From: Bradyrhizobium sp. AZCC 2262
GTDB taxonomy: Bacteria > Pseudomonadota > Alphaproteobacteria > Rhizobiales > Xanthobacteraceae
Assembly (NCBI RefSeq): GCF_036924535.1
Contig: NZ_JAZHRT010000001.1
Location: 3,410,001 to 3,474,000 of the forward strand
Direction of reading: 5' to 3'
Length of the DNA: 64,000 nucleotides
Below are positions 53,359 through 62,400 of the stretch, piece by piece. The number at the start of each line of letters is the position of its first letter. The stretch's first letter is position 1. The notes below the pieces were generated by a model. That model was given only the letters and a program-made list of their open reading frames with translations. It was not told where the DNA came from and ran no database searches. Position numbers and translations under genes: made by a program.

Positions 53359-54060
53359 ATGTCTGCGCAAACTAAACCAACGATCGTTTTCTGCCACGGC
53401 ATCTGGGCAGATGGCTCTTGTTTCAGCAAGGTCATTCCAGCATTGCAGGCCGACGGGTATGAGGTAATCGCCGTTCAATATGGCCTGGACTCCTTTGAAG
53501 AGGACTTGGCGACGGTGAAGCGCACACTCAATCGTGTTGGCAGCCCGGTCCTTCTCGTCGGCCACTCGTATGGCGGAGCCACCATCACGGGCTCGGGCAC
53601 CGACGAGCGCGTGGTCGGTCTCGTCTACATTGCAGCGGTCGCTCCAGATGCCGGCGAGACCGTACAGGATCAGCTCGACAAGTATCCGTCGGATATTTTC
53701 TCGCGCGTCGAGGTCGCCGATGGGCGTGCCTGGATGCTTCCGAGCGGCACCGAGTTCTTCGCAGGAGACCTCTCCGAGGAAGAACAGAAGCTTGTTTGGG
53801 CCACCCATTACGCGCCCGTCTACAATCTGTTCCAGCAACAGAAGCTCAGCGCTGACAAAATCGCGTGGAGGTCGAAGCCAAGCTGGTACATTCTGGCCAC
53901 GCAAGACCACACTGTGCATCCCGATCTGCAACGCTGGGTCTCGAAGCGCATGGGAGCGACCGTCACCGAGGTAGCGAGCAGCCACGTGCCGATGCTCTCT
54001 CAGCCCGATGTCGTTATCGACGTGATACGCAAGGCCGCGGCCGCGGTTCAAAAAAGCTGA
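53359..54060 (+). CDS. Alpha/beta hydrolase
   Basis: 233 residues. The oxyanion region IVFCHGIWADGSCF, nucleophile elbow VGHSYGGATI (serine near residue 70), acid in ILATQDHTVHPDLQRW and histidine in ASSHVPMLSQPDVV are all present, so the catalytic triad is complete. The pattern resembles the small hydrolases of the EstC/salicylate-ester type with a short cap; the substrate is unknown. It lacks a signal peptide. It is divergent from the LysR gene, and a strong hairpin terminator follows its stop by 30 bp. Confidence 0.93.
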   Translation: MSAQTKPTIVFCHGIWADGSCFSKVIPALQADGYEVIAVQYGLDSFEEDLATVKRTLNRVGSPVLLVGHSYGGATITGSGTDERVVGLVYIAAVAPDAGETVQDQLDKYPSDIFSRVEVADGRAWMLPSGTEFFAGDLSEEEQKLVWATHYAPVYNLFQQQKLSADKIAWRSKPSWYILATQDHTVHPDLQRWVSKRMGATVTEVASSHVPMLSQPDVVIDVIRKAAAAVQKS

Positions 54061-54090
54061 TCGCAACAAGCATAACACTGCCGGGCACGA

Positions 54091-54121
54091 AGGAGAGGTC
54101 GTTCGCAAGACGACCTCTCCT
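54091..54121 (+). terminator. Intrinsic terminator-like hairpin after alpha/beta hydrolase
   Basis: A perfect 12-bp stem, AGGAGAGGTCGT (54091-54102) with ACGACCTCTCCT (54110-54121), with a 7-base loop, 30 bp after the stop. The T-tract is weak (ATTCAT), so it may be a Rho-aided terminator or an RNA-stabilising hairpin. Confidence 0.75.
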
Positions 54122-54192
54122 ATTCATGGGCCGGTGTGCGATGGCCGCTTTTGACCCTTAGCAGACCATTACCGTAGCTGCTGTCGCGTCGG

Positions 54193-54426
54193 CTAACTTT
54201 TCGGCCTATTGGCCTCGAGATATCGCAGCAACCGACGCATGCCGAGACCGGCGATAACTAGCGGCACCGCGAAATCCGGCAGCAAAAGAAAACCGTAGGG
54301 CCACAGATTGACCTTCTTGCGCGGGCGGACGGTCAAGCCGTTGACAATGCGCGGCGCTGTAGCGACTGCATCGTCGCCTGGCGAGAGCGACACTGTGATG
54401 TCGCGTCGGGGTTCCACGGTGGTCAT
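54193..54426 (-). CDS. Small hypothetical membrane protein
   Basis: 77 residues with one strong hydrophobic segment near the C-terminus (LWPYGFLLLPDFAVPLVIAG, then GMRRLLRYLEAN). The N-terminus is soluble and acidic (DITVSLSPGDDAVAT). It is preceded by AAGGTAG about 12 bp before the ATG. No family is recognised. Position is downstream and opposite the alpha/beta hydrolase; it has no partner gene in either direction. Confidence 0.45.
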   Translation of the reverse strand: MTTVEPRRDITVSLSPGDDAVATAPRIVNGLTVRPRKKVNLWPYGFLLLPDFAVPLVIAGLGMRRLLRYLEANRPKS

Positions 54427-55340
54427 GTTGCCAATCTACCTTAGGTAACGGAGGCTCACAACTTCACGAAGGTTCCTGACCTGGAAGCGAGGCAGCCTTG
54501 TCGAGGCGCTGGCTGGTCACATCGTCAACAGCGTCGCTCGGTTCTGTTCCGCCGTCACGCCCGCCTTGGCTGGCGCATTTCTTCTGCACGCATTTATTCC
54601 TAACCTGCCTGCAACCGCTCGCCACCGGCGGCCGTCCCGACGAGACCTCGCCCTAACGTTAGTTCTATCGAACTAAAAGGCTGAGCTGACGACGTCGGCT
54701 CATAGCGGCAAAGCGGACTTCCCGGTTGCGCTCGTCGATGTCCGCCTATGACCCCAACCGGACATCGGCAATATCAGTGCAAGCCGACGCTTGGCTCACG
54801 CTGAGATCGCGGTCCGTTTAATTCAGTTGGCACAACCTGCCGAAGAGATGAAAAAAAGGAGACGTTCTACAAGAAAACATTGAGCGAGCAGGATCAAGAA
54901 AAATTCACATGGACGATTACGGAGGGACCTTAGAGGCGCGCCCGGCCTAGCGAATTGCCGGTCGAGCAACCAACTAAATTCACGCTGGCCATCAACCTCA
55001 AGACCGCTAAAGCACCTTGGTCTTGACTTCCCACCAACGCTGCTCGCCCGCGCCGACGAGGTGATCGAATAGCAACGTTCACTTCTGCTTTTGGCACTTT
55101 TGAGACGTGCCGGCCTATCCTGAGCGTGTCCGTTCACCGCGGTAGACCGGAAGTCGCAGTGGTCCGGCCAAATCGACGCGAATGACCCAACTCCGACTTG
55201 ACAAGCCTCCTTACATATCTGCGCCGTCGGTCTCAGAAATTTGCATTCGCCCATGTGAGCCGGTTCACATCCACCGCGCACGTTTGATTCCACCGTCAGC
55301 TGGGGCACTTTCAACGTGTGCCTCGGGGGGCAAATTGCAC
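54427..55340. other. Gene-poor region with decayed dispersed repeats
   Basis: About 900 bp without a believable gene. On the minus strand around 54930-55080 an open frame reads SITSSARASSVGGKSRPR and SWLLDRQFARPGA, which is the translation of a dispersed Bradyrhizobium repeat that is often mis-annotated. Segments GGCACTTTTGAGACGTGCCG (55098 region) and AATCGACGCGAATGACCCAA (55172 region) recur in diverged form around 55947 and 56024. So several relics of one repeat family lie here. Confidence 0.5.
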
Positions 55341-55358
55341 ACACTAGGAGGGAATGCC

Positions 55359-55760
55359 ATGAGATCAAATTACAAAGTCGCAGTGGCAGTGACCGCAGGT
55401 GTCGCGATTGGCGCTCTCGCGGTTCAAGGTCTTCACGCTCAGGCAAAGCCACCGGTCTATTTCGTGGCAGAAATCGACGTCACCAACCCCGATGCGTATG
55501 CAAAGGAGTACGCTCCGAAGGCTCAGGCCATCATCAAGGCAGCTGGCGGTCGCTTCTTGGCTATCGGCGGATCCGCCGCAACTACAGGAACGGTGACAGC
55601 TTTTGATGGGGACCCGCCAAAGCGCGTGGTCGTTCAGGTCTGGGATAGTATGGAGAAAATTCGGGCTTGGCGGGCCAATCCAGAATATGTCGAGCTTCGC
55701 AAGGTTGGCGAAAAATACGCGAAGTTCCGCTCGTTTGCCGTTGATGGTCTGCCAGAGTAG
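55359..55760 (+). CDS. DUF1330-family protein, exported
   Basis: 133 residues from ATG 55359, fixed by AGGAGG about 8 bp upstream. An N-terminal export signal (MRSNYKVAVAVTAGVAIGAL, cleavage near LHAQA) is followed by the dimeric alpha/beta-barrel domain typical of DUF1330: YFVAEIDVTNPDAYAKEYAP, GGRFLAIGGSAATTGTVTAF, VVVQVWDSMEKIRAWRANPE, YVELRKVGEKYAKFRSFAVD. The exact function of the family is unknown; members resemble monooxygenases or dimeric ferredoxin-like barrels. A strong hairpin terminator follows. Confidence 0.92.
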   Translation: MRSNYKVAVAVTAGVAIGALAVQGLHAQAKPPVYFVAEIDVTNPDAYAKEYAPKAQAIIKAAGGRFLAIGGSAATTGTVTAFDGDPPKRVVVQVWDSMEKIRAWRANPEYVELRKVGEKYAKFRSFAVDGLPE

Positions 55761-55776
55761 CTTGCGCATCTGAGCC

Positions 55777-55803
55777 AGAGGCCGCCTTTTGCTGGCGGCC
55801 TCT
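55777..55803 (+). terminator. Terminator hairpin after DUF1330 gene
   Basis: A 10-bp stem, AGAGGCCGCC (55777-55786) with GGCGGCCTCT (55794-55803), with a 7-base loop, 16 bp after the stop codon. It is followed by a pyrimidine-rich tract (TCTCGACCATTTTT). Confidence 0.85.
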
Positions 55804-55939
55804 TCTCGACCATTTTTAGACGATCGAGCTGGTGCGAATGCTCCCATCGTTCACGGACGTTGGAAATGGACTCGGTTCGATCATCGACACGTTTTCGTCT
55901 CACGGCGGGCAACGGGGTGTCGGTTTAACGTGCATGAGT

Positions 55940-56090
55940 CCGAGTCTGGCACTTTTGAGACAACCGGCCCTGCCGATGTCCGTTTCCAGAAGAAGACCGG
56001 AAGTAGTCGGCCGACGACCAAAATGACGCGAATGACCCAAGGCGGACATGGGCAGCGGCCCGCTTAAGTCCGCTTCCGACGCTTGGCTGA
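55940..56090. repeat. Diverged dispersed repeat
   Basis: GGCACTTTTGAGACAACCGG and AAATGACGCGAATGACCCAA, followed by GGCGGACATGGGCAGCGGCC, match the order of elements in the segment around 55098-55190 (GGCACTTTTGAGACGTGCCG, then AATCGACGCGAATGACCCAA). Translation of the minus strand reads MSALGHSRHFGRRPTTSG, a shadow of the same repeat. No gene is supported here. Confidence 0.6.
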
Positions 56091-56169
56091 TACGTGATTC
56101 GGACACATTCCGGGCTCGGTCGTGATCTCGCCATGTTGTCGCCCCGTTGCGCATGGAAAGCTCGCTGCC

Positions 56170-57234
56170 ATGCTCGCCTTCAGGGTCATCTTCACCGGTG
56201 CGGCGATAGGTACGCTAATCCTGGTTGCGGTCCACCAACGCGCCTTGCGCCCGGCCGAGGTCGCCTCGTGCAAGCAACCATACGAAGCGCCGGCGCTGGA
56301 GTCCGACCGCCTCGACGGTCTGGTCAAGCTACGCGAGCAGATGATGCAGGCTCTGCCGCGGCCGCAGCCCGAGCCCGCCCCCGAGCCGCCATTGCAGGAA
56401 GTCACGCTTGGCTCGATGCTTGATGCCGCTTCCGGTCCATCGTCGGCCCACGCCAAAGCAGGCGACGATTTGATCGGGACAAGATCGGTGCCGTTCGGTC
56501 ACTATGATGCCACCCAACCGGCGCCGACAACGAGCGATGAGACCGGTGTTGCCTCCAACCCAGCGCCGGCGACGCAGGATTTCCAATATCTCATCTATTA
56601 CGTCTGGTCCGAAGTGCCGCCCGCCGAGAAGCCGGCGGAGACCGTCCTGCGTTCGCTCAAGGACATCCCGGTCGGAACGCCGGTCGAGGAGATCAAACGT
56701 GCTTCCGACGCGTTCGGTCTCGATTTCAATTTCATGAAAGCGGTTGCCAAGATCGAGTCCGGTTTCAACCCCAATCAACGCACCGGGTCGTATATCGGCC
56801 TGTTTCAGCTGAGCGAATATGAGTTCAGCAAATTCGGCTTTGGGCAGATTCGCAGTCCCCGCGACAATGCGGTTGCGGCCGCCTACAAGGTCATTACCGA
56901 AGGCATCCTGTTCGAGTGGATCACGCACCGGAAGCCGGACTTGAACGATCTTTACCTGATCCATCAGCAGGGCTGGGAAGGCGCCGCCGAGCACGTCAGC
57001 CAGCCCGATCGCATCGCCTGGAAATCCATGTGCGCCACCAGCGAAGGTAGGGAGAAGGGCGAGAAGTGGTGCAAACGCGCGATCTGGGGCAACACCCTTC
57101 CGGCCCTCAAGAAGGCGTGGAAATCGGTGGACATGGTGACATCGGAGGCGTTCGTCGGCATGTGGCGCGCGCGGGTCGCTGAATTCTATTCGAAGTACAT
57201 GGCGACCGCCGTCGCCGCAGGGGCGAAGCAGTAA
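56170..57234 (+). CDS. Lytic transglycosylase family protein
   Basis: 354 residues from ATG 56170 (MLAFRVIFTGAAIGTLILVA), which begins with a membrane anchor or signal. A proline/alanine-rich linker (RPQPEPAPEPPLQEV) separates it from the C-terminal SLT domain: AVAKIESGFNPNQRTGSYIG LFQLSEYEF-type catalytic segment, with the glutamate in KIES, and YKVITEGILFEWI. It would cleave peptidoglycan with formation of anhydromuramic ends. An upstream in-frame ATG at 56122 gives 16 more residues without hydrophobicity and is not preferred. It has no close operon partner. Confidence 0.88.
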   Translation: MLAFRVIFTGAAIGTLILVAVHQRALRPAEVASCKQPYEAPALESDRLDGLVKLREQMMQALPRPQPEPAPEPPLQEVTLGSMLDAASGPSSAHAKAGDDLIGTRSVPFGHYDATQPAPTTSDETGVASNPAPATQDFQYLIYYVWSEVPPAEKPAETVLRSLKDIPVGTPVEEIKRASDAFGLDFNFMKAVAKIESGFNPNQRTGSYIGLFQLSEYEFSKFGFGQIRSPRDNAVAAAYKVITEGILFEWITHRKPDLNDLYLIHQQGWEGAAEHVSQPDRIAWKSMCATSEGREKGEKWCKRAIWGNTLPALKKAWKSVDMVTSEAFVGMWRARVAEFYSKYMATAVAAGAKQ

Positions 57235-57385
57235 TTCCGTTGCGTGGTCGGCAGAAGCTGCCGCATCCCGCCGCCGAGCCCGTCTCACTTCACGATTCAG
57301 AAATCGCCGCTAACGAGGTGGTCGACCAAGTGCCGATGTCTACTCACAATGCTGGTTGGCTGAATGTCCGCTTTGCGCGGCGGGT

Positions 57386-57810
57386 TCAACTGATCGCCGC
57401 AACACATTCTGCGAACTTCTCAGCTGGGGTCTGATAGAGCAAGGTCTTTCGCGGCCTTTCATTGAGCTGTCTTGCGATCGCGCTGAGCTTGGCCTGGCTA
57501 TGCAGGGACAGATCGGTGCCACGCGGAAGATACTGGCGCAGCAATCTGTTGGTGTTTTCGTTTGACCCGCGTTGCCAGGGACAGCGGGGATCGTAGAAGT
57601 AGACGTCCACCTCGGTGGCCAATGTCAGGCGCTGATGATCGGCGAGCTCTTTGCATCTATCCCAAGTCAACGACCGGTAAAGTTCGCTGGGCAGTCGCTG
57701 CGATTGCTTGATGAGCGCCGAGACGACGCTTTCGGTATCCTTGTTCGCGACCTTGACCAGCATCACTCGATCTCGATCTTTGACGAGCCCAGAATGTCTC
57801 CTGCTGGCAC
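57386..57810 (-). pseudogene. IS30-family transposase remnant
   Basis: The main frame reads SELYRSLTWDRCKELADHQR, then DVYFYDPRCPWQRGSNENTN and ARQLNERPRKTLLYQTPAEK, the C-terminal DDE part of IS30 transposases (aspartate in the LTWDR block, glutamate in SNENTN). An adjacent frame upstream reads AGDILGSSKIE, matching the earlier GDLLxGxxNSHIA block, so a frameshift lies near 57765-57800. The N-terminal DNA-binding region is gone and no ends were found. It is inactive. Confidence 0.85.
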
Positions 57811-57965
57811 TTTTTCCGACCTCGTGCCATGTCCGACTTGAGTCCGGAATGCGCGCCAAGGCGGACGTCCGCCGACCGCTCTGAATTGGATTTCACACCC
57901 CACATGTCGGGCCACCACATCCCCGGATATCGCTTCGCTCATGAGGGCTACGCTTGCTCCCCTTG

Positions 57966-58352
57966 CTACTCCGCACGGTGGCACACCGCCTCGACCTTGT
58001 TGCCGTCGGGATCGCGAAGGAATGCGCCGTAATAGGCGGCATGATAGTCGCGCAGGCCGGGTGGCCCATCGTCAGTGCCACCGGCGGCGATACCTGCGCG
58101 CCAGAACGCGTCCACCTCGCTTCGCGACTTCGCTTTGAAGCACCAGTGGCGGCTGGCAGCCTCGTCCGGCCTCGCGCCCTTGTAGATGGCGATGTAGACG
58201 CGATCCGGGTGGTCGGCGTCAGCGCGTTCGCCGTAGCCGAGCCAGCGGTCGCTGCGGCCGACCTTGACGATTTCGAGCGCCTTCATGATCGCGTCGTAGA
58301 AGGGTTCGGCGGCGGCGAAATCGGAAATGGTGATGGAGACGTGGTCCAGCAT
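57966..58352 (-). CDS. VOC-family (glyoxalase-like) protein
   Basis: 128 residues, start ATG 58352. MLDHVSITISDFAAAEPFYD is the canonical first strand; the later segments DRWLGYGERADADHPDRVYI, SRHWCFKAKSRSEVDAFWRA and AAYYGAFLRDPDGNKVEAVC end with the VOC strand that holds metal ligands (His near the first strand, Glu in the last). The family includes glyoxalase I, fosfomycin-resistance and dioxygenase enzymes; substrate unknown. It stands alone near repeats and the IS30 remnant. Confidence 0.93.
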   Translation of the reverse strand: MLDHVSITISDFAAAEPFYDAIMKALEIVKVGRSDRWLGYGERADADHPDRVYIAIYKGARPDEAASRHWCFKAKSRSEVDAFWRAGIAAGGTDDGPPGLRDYHAAYYGAFLRDPDGNKVEAVCHRAE

Positions 58353-58387
58353 CGATCAGGCCCTCGATGATGACTGAAAACCTCCGC

Positions 58388-58499
58388 CGTCATTGCGAGC
58401 GAAGCGAAGCAATCCATCGTGCGGCATAACGGATAGATGGATTGCTTCGTCGCTTCGCTCCCTTGCGCAAACGCTTGCGTTTGTCGCAGGCAATGACGG
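58388..58499 (+). repeat. Palindromic dispersed repeat
   Basis: GAGCGAAGCGAAGCAATCCA at 58397-58416 pairs with GGATTGCTTCGTCGCTTCGC in 58440-58459 across a 20-bp loop, and CGTCATTGC at the start pairs with GCAATGACG at the end. A small inner hairpin (CAAACGC/GCGTTTG) lies near 58469-58484. From memory it is a very common Bradyrhizobium intergenic repeat. It lies between the VOC gene start and the end of valS. Confidence 0.8.
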
Positions 58500-58519
58500 G
58501 GATAATTCAGCGCCCTGCG

Positions 58520-61384
58520 TCACGACGCCATCTTCAGCCGTTCCAGCGCTTCCTGCAGCTTCGCCTTTCGCGCTACCGCCGCCTCGCGCTTTTCCTTTTC
58601 CTCTTCCACGATCTCTTCGGGCGCATTCGCCACGAACTTCTCGTTGCCGAGTTTTGCGTCGACGCGCTTGATGTCGGCGTCGGCCTTGACGATTTCCTTG
58701 TCGAGCCGGGTCTTTTCGGCCGATAGGTCGATCACGCCTTTGAGCGGTAGCGCCACCACCTCGCCGCGCACAAGCAGCTGCACCGCGCCTTCCGGCGGGC
58801 GATCGGCGAAGGAGATATCCGCCAACCGCGCCAGGCGTTTCACGGTGTCATTCCAGCGCTGCGCGCGCTCTTTGGTCTCCGTGGACGCAGCCGACAGCAC
58901 CAGCGGGATCAGCGTGGCCGGCGGGATGTTCATTTCCGAGCGCAGCGAACGGATGGCGGTGACGAGATCGACCACCCAGCCGATTTCGGCCTCGGCTGCG
59001 GGGTCGCTGAAATCGCCGGCGTCCAGCGCGGCCATGACCGGCGCGATCAGCGGATCGCCGGGTCCTGCCAGCGCCATCGAAGCGATCTGTTCTTCGGTTA
59101 CGGCGCTCGCCTTGCGCGGCCATTCGGCCAGCACCAGCAGGCCGTCCCGCTTGGCCGTCACCGCCCAGAGCTCTTCGGTGATGAACGGCATGAACGGGTG
59201 CAGCAGCTTGAGAATCTCGTCCCGCGCCCAGGCGGTCATGGCGCGGGTCTCGGCCTTGGCCGCCCCCTCCTCGCCCATCAACACGGGCTTTGCGAGCTCG
59301 ACATACCAGTCGCAATAGACGTTCCAGACGAAGCGGTAGATCGCATTCGCCGCATCGTTGAACCGATAGCCCTCGATCGCCTCGGTGACCTCGCGCGTGG
59401 CGCGCGAAGTCTCATGCGCGATCCAGCGATTCAGGGTCTCCTTGGCTTTCGTCGGATCGAAGTCCGCGGGCTGCTCACAGCCGTTCATCTCGGCGAAGCG
59501 GCAGGCATTCCACAGCTTGGTCGCGAAATTGCGATTGGTTTCGACCAGCTGCGGCGACAGCTTGATGTCGTGGCTATGGGCCGCGCCGCGCGCCAGCGCG
59601 AAGCGCAGCGCGTCCGCGCCAAAGTCGTCGATGACGCCGAGGGGATCGATGACGTTGCCTTTCGACTTTGACATCTTCGCGCCCTTCTCGTCGCGAACCA
59701 GGCGGTGGATGTAGACGGTCGAGAACGGCGCCTCCTTCATGAAGTGCAGGCCCATCATCATCATCCGGGCGACCCAGAAGAAGATGATGTCCCAACCGGT
59801 GACGAGGACGTTGGTGGGGTAATAGCGCTTCACTTCCGCCGCCTCGTCCGGCCAGCCGAGCGTCGAGAACGGCCACAGCCCGGACGAGAACCAGGTGTCG
59901 AGCACGTCCTCATCGCGCGTGATGAAGCCCTCGCGCTTGGCCGGATCGAGCGCCATCTCGCGCCCCTGCTCTTCCGTGATGACTTCCTGCTCGACGTAAT
60001 AGCCGAGCGCGTTGCCGACGGCTTCCTCTTCGGTCTCGGCGACGAACACCTTGCCGTCAGGGCCATACCACGCGGGAATCTGATGGCCCCACCAGAGCTG
60101 GCGCGAGATGCACCAGGGCTGGATGTTCTCCATCCATTCGAAATAGGTCTTTTCCCAGTTCTTCGGCACGAACGTGGTCGCGCCCGAGCGCACGGCCGCG
60201 ATCGCCGGCTGCGCCATGGTTTTTGCGTCGACATACCACTGGTCGGTCAAATAGGGCTCGATGACCACATTCGAGCGGTCGCCATGCGGCACCATGTGCG
60301 TGTTCGGCTCGATCTTCTCCAGGAAGCCGAAATCTTCCAGCCGCGCCACGATCAGCTTACGCGCGGCGAAGCGGTCGACGCCGTGCAGCTCTTCCGCCAG
60401 CATCAGCGCGCCTTCGGGCAATCCGCGCAGATAGTCTTCGTTCTCGTTGAGCGCCATGCAGCCCTCGCGATCGAACACGTTGATCTGCGGCAGGCCGTGG
60501 CGCTTGCCGACCTCGAAGTCGTTGAAGTCGTGCGCCGGCGTGATCTTGACCGCGCCCGATCCCTTTTCGGGATCGGCATAGTCGTCGCCGATGATCGGGA
60601 TGCGGCGGCCGACCAGCGGCAGGATCACGTGCTGGCCGATCAGATGCCCGATCCGTGCGTTCTCCGGATGAATGGCAACGGCGGTATCGCCGAGCATCGT
60701 CTCGGGCCGCGTCGTCGCCACGACGACAAACGTCGAGGGATCGTCGGGGCTGAAAATCTTGCCCTCGATCGGATAGCGCAGATACCACAGACTGCCCTTG
60801 ACCTCGACCTGCAGCACCTCGAGATCGGAGATCGCGGTCACCAGCTTCGGGTCCCAGTTGACCAGCCGCTTGTCCTTGTAGATCAGGCCTTCGCGGTGCA
60901 GCTGGACGAACACCTTCACGACCGCGCGCGACAGGCCTTCGTCCATCGTAAAGCGCTCGCGCGACCAGTCGCAGGAGGCGCCCAGCCGCTTCAACTGGTT
61001 GACGATGGTGCCGCCGCTCTCGGCCTTCCATTGCCAGATGCGTTCGAGGAATTTGGCGCGGCCGAGGTCGCGCCGGTGCTCCTGCCGTTCCATCAATTGT
61101 CGTTCGACCACCATCTGGGTCGCGATGCCGGCATGGTCGGTGCCGGGCTGCCACAGCACGTCGCGGCCGCGCATGCGCTCGAACCGGCAGAGGATGTCCT
61201 GCAGCGTGTTGTTCAGCGCGTGGCCCATATGCAGCGAGCCCGTCACGTTCGGCGGCGGGATCACGATGGTGAACGGCGCGGCGTCTTTTCGTTCCGGGCG
61301 ACCGGCCATGAACGCGCCGCTCTCCTCCCAGATCCGGGACATGCGGCTTTCGATATCGGCGGGCTGGTAGTTTTTCTCGATCAT
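58520..61384 (-). CDS. valS: Valyl-tRNA synthetase
   Basis: 954 residues from ATG 61384 (MIEKNYQPADIESRMSRIWE); a longer in-frame extension upstream is not supported. The class I signatures are HMGH at residues 52-55 and KMSKSKGN near residue 571. The editing domain, anticodon domain (ETSRATREVTEAIEGYRF region) and a C-terminal coiled-coil arm (DADIKRVDAKLGNEKFVANA, EEKEKREAAVARKAKLQEAL) are complete. It charges tRNA-Val. Length and motifs are normal for an alphaproteobacterial ValRS. A 296-bp gap separates it from popZ on the same strand. Confidence 0.98.
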   Translation of the reverse strand: MIEKNYQPADIESRMSRIWEESGAFMAGRPERKDAAPFTIVIPPPNVTGSLHMGHALNNTLQDILCRFERMRGRDVLWQPGTDHAGIATQMVVERQLMERQEHRRDLGRAKFLERIWQWKAESGGTIVNQLKRLGASCDWSRERFTMDEGLSRAVVKVFVQLHREGLIYKDKRLVNWDPKLVTAISDLEVLQVEVKGSLWYLRYPIEGKIFSPDDPSTFVVVATTRPETMLGDTAVAIHPENARIGHLIGQHVILPLVGRRIPIIGDDYADPEKGSGAVKITPAHDFNDFEVGKRHGLPQINVFDREGCMALNENEDYLRGLPEGALMLAEELHGVDRFAARKLIVARLEDFGFLEKIEPNTHMVPHGDRSNVVIEPYLTDQWYVDAKTMAQPAIAAVRSGATTFVPKNWEKTYFEWMENIQPWCISRQLWWGHQIPAWYGPDGKVFVAETEEEAVGNALGYYVEQEVITEEQGREMALDPAKREGFITRDEDVLDTWFSSGLWPFSTLGWPDEAAEVKRYYPTNVLVTGWDIIFFWVARMMMMGLHFMKEAPFSTVYIHRLVRDEKGAKMSKSKGNVIDPLGVIDDFGADALRFALARGAAHSHDIKLSPQLVETNRNFATKLWNACRFAEMNGCEQPADFDPTKAKETLNRWIAHETSRATREVTEAIEGYRFNDAANAIYRFVWNVYCDWYVELAKPVLMGEEGAAKAETRAMTAWARDEILKLLHPFMPFITEELWAVTAKRDGLLVLAEWPRKASAVTEEQIASMALAGPGDPLIAPVMAALDAGDFSDPAAEAEIGWVVDLVTAIRSLRSEMNIPPATLIPLVLSAASTETKERAQRWNDTVKRLARLADISFADRPPEGAVQLLVRGEVVALPLKGVIDLSAEKTRLDKEIVKADADIKRVDAKLGNEKFVANAPEEIVEEEKEKREAAVARKAKLQEALERLKMAS

Positions 61385-61680
61385 GACACTGCAATTGGGA
61401 ATGGTGGGGGCGCTCTTGAACGAAACCGTCGCCGGTCCATTCAAGGAATGTAAATCAAATCAACGTGGTAGCGCCCGGTTTGGACGTGATCGACGCCGGG
61501 CCGGGCCCTAGAAAGCCGCCACAGCGCCTCAAGTCAACCGGACAACGCGGGTCCGGGGCAGCGGAGAGCCGTGGTAACGCCGGTTTGAAGGTACGAATGG
61601 GGTCTCGATCGACGTCCGCCGACGCAGCCTTGACCATGCAAGCCCTGACCAAGCAAGCCTCGACCAAGCACGTCTTGGGG
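61385..61680. promoter_or_regulatory. valS upstream region with short tandem repeats
   Basis: No gene is supported here; a short minus-strand frame is a shadow. Three 15-bp tandem units occur at 61628-61672: CCTTGACCATGCAAG, CCCTGACCAAGCAAG, CCTCGACCAAGCACG. They lie just downstream of the popZ stop and upstream of valS. The valS promoter should be in this region; I did not find a convincing box or T-box-like leader. Confidence 0.45.
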
Positions 61681-62400
61681 TTAGCGCCCGCCGCGCGAAA
61701 CCCGCTCGATTTCGGCCTTGACGATCCGCTCGACCAATCCAGGCAGATTGTCGTCGAGCCAGGATTTTAGCATCGGCCGCAGCATCTCCTTGACCAGATC
61801 TTCCAGCGTCCGCGCGTTGTTGCTCAGCACGGTATTGGCCAGCGAGTTGAAGGCAGATTCCACGGCGGAGACGGTCGAATGCGATAAAATTGGTCGCGCT
61901 GGCGTGCTCTCGAACGCAGGCTCATAGGCCGGCTGGCGACGTGACGCCTTGGCTTCGGTGAATTCGATGTCGTCCTGAGGTTCGACCTTGCTGAATGCTG
62001 CCGCGGCGGGGGCTGGTGCTGGCTCCGGCAATGCCATCTCGTCGGTGAGTTCGAATACGTCGGGTTCGGGCTCGGGGGGCGCCGGCCTGATATCCGCCTC
62101 GGGCGTCGCCGCATCGAGGCTCGCCAGCATGGAGTCGATGTCATCCTGGCTGTTGCTGGCGACCGGTTCGGGTGCAGGCGGCGGCGGTGGTGGCGGGGCC
62201 GGCTTCGGCGCGGGAGCCGGCTTCGGCGCCGGGGCAATCGCCGACGGCGGGATATCCTTCATCACCGGCTTCACGGCTGCCGCAGGGCTCACCAGCTTCT
62301 CGGCGGCAGCAGGCTTTGCCTCGTCGTCAGCAATGATGCGACGGATCGACGCCAGAATCTCCTCCATCGAGGGCTCTTGGACCTTTGCAGGTTGCGTCAT
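61681..62400 (-). CDS. popZ: Polar organising protein PopZ (DUF2497)
   Basis: 239 residues from ATG 62400. The N-terminal region QEPSMEEILASIRRIIADDE is the conserved short helix of the PopZ/DUF2497 family, followed by a long proline/alanine/glutamate-rich linker (APAPKPAPAPKPAPPPPPPP) and the C-terminal helices LEDLVKEMLRPMLKSWLDDN, LPGLVERIVKAEIERVSRGG. PopZ self-assembles at cell poles, holds the chromosome origin and recruits polarity proteins in Caulobacter and relatives. The linker is proline-rich, typical of the family in larger alphaproteobacteria. The neighbour valS is downstream on the same strand. Confidence 0.93.
   Translation of the reverse strand: MTQPAKVQEPSMEEILASIRRIIADDEAKPAAAEKLVSPAAAVKPVMKDIPPSAIAPAPKPAPAPKPAPPPPPPPAPEPVASNSQDDIDSMLASLDAATPEADIRPAPPEPEPDVFELTDEMALPEPAPAPAAAAFSKVEPQDDIEFTEAKASRRQPAYEPAFESTPARPILSHSTVSAVESAFNSLANTVLSNNARTLEDLVKEMLRPMLKSWLDDNLPGLVERIVKAEIERVSRGGR

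Noticed and set aside
54823..55452. A 209-codon minus-strand open frame containing SITSSARASSVGGKSRPR
   Set aside because: It is the translation of a dispersed repeat and overlaps the DUF1330 gene start; I know the pattern as a common false annotation in Bradyrhizobium.
59705..61453. A 582-codon plus-strand open frame
   Set aside because: Antisense to valS, no domain.
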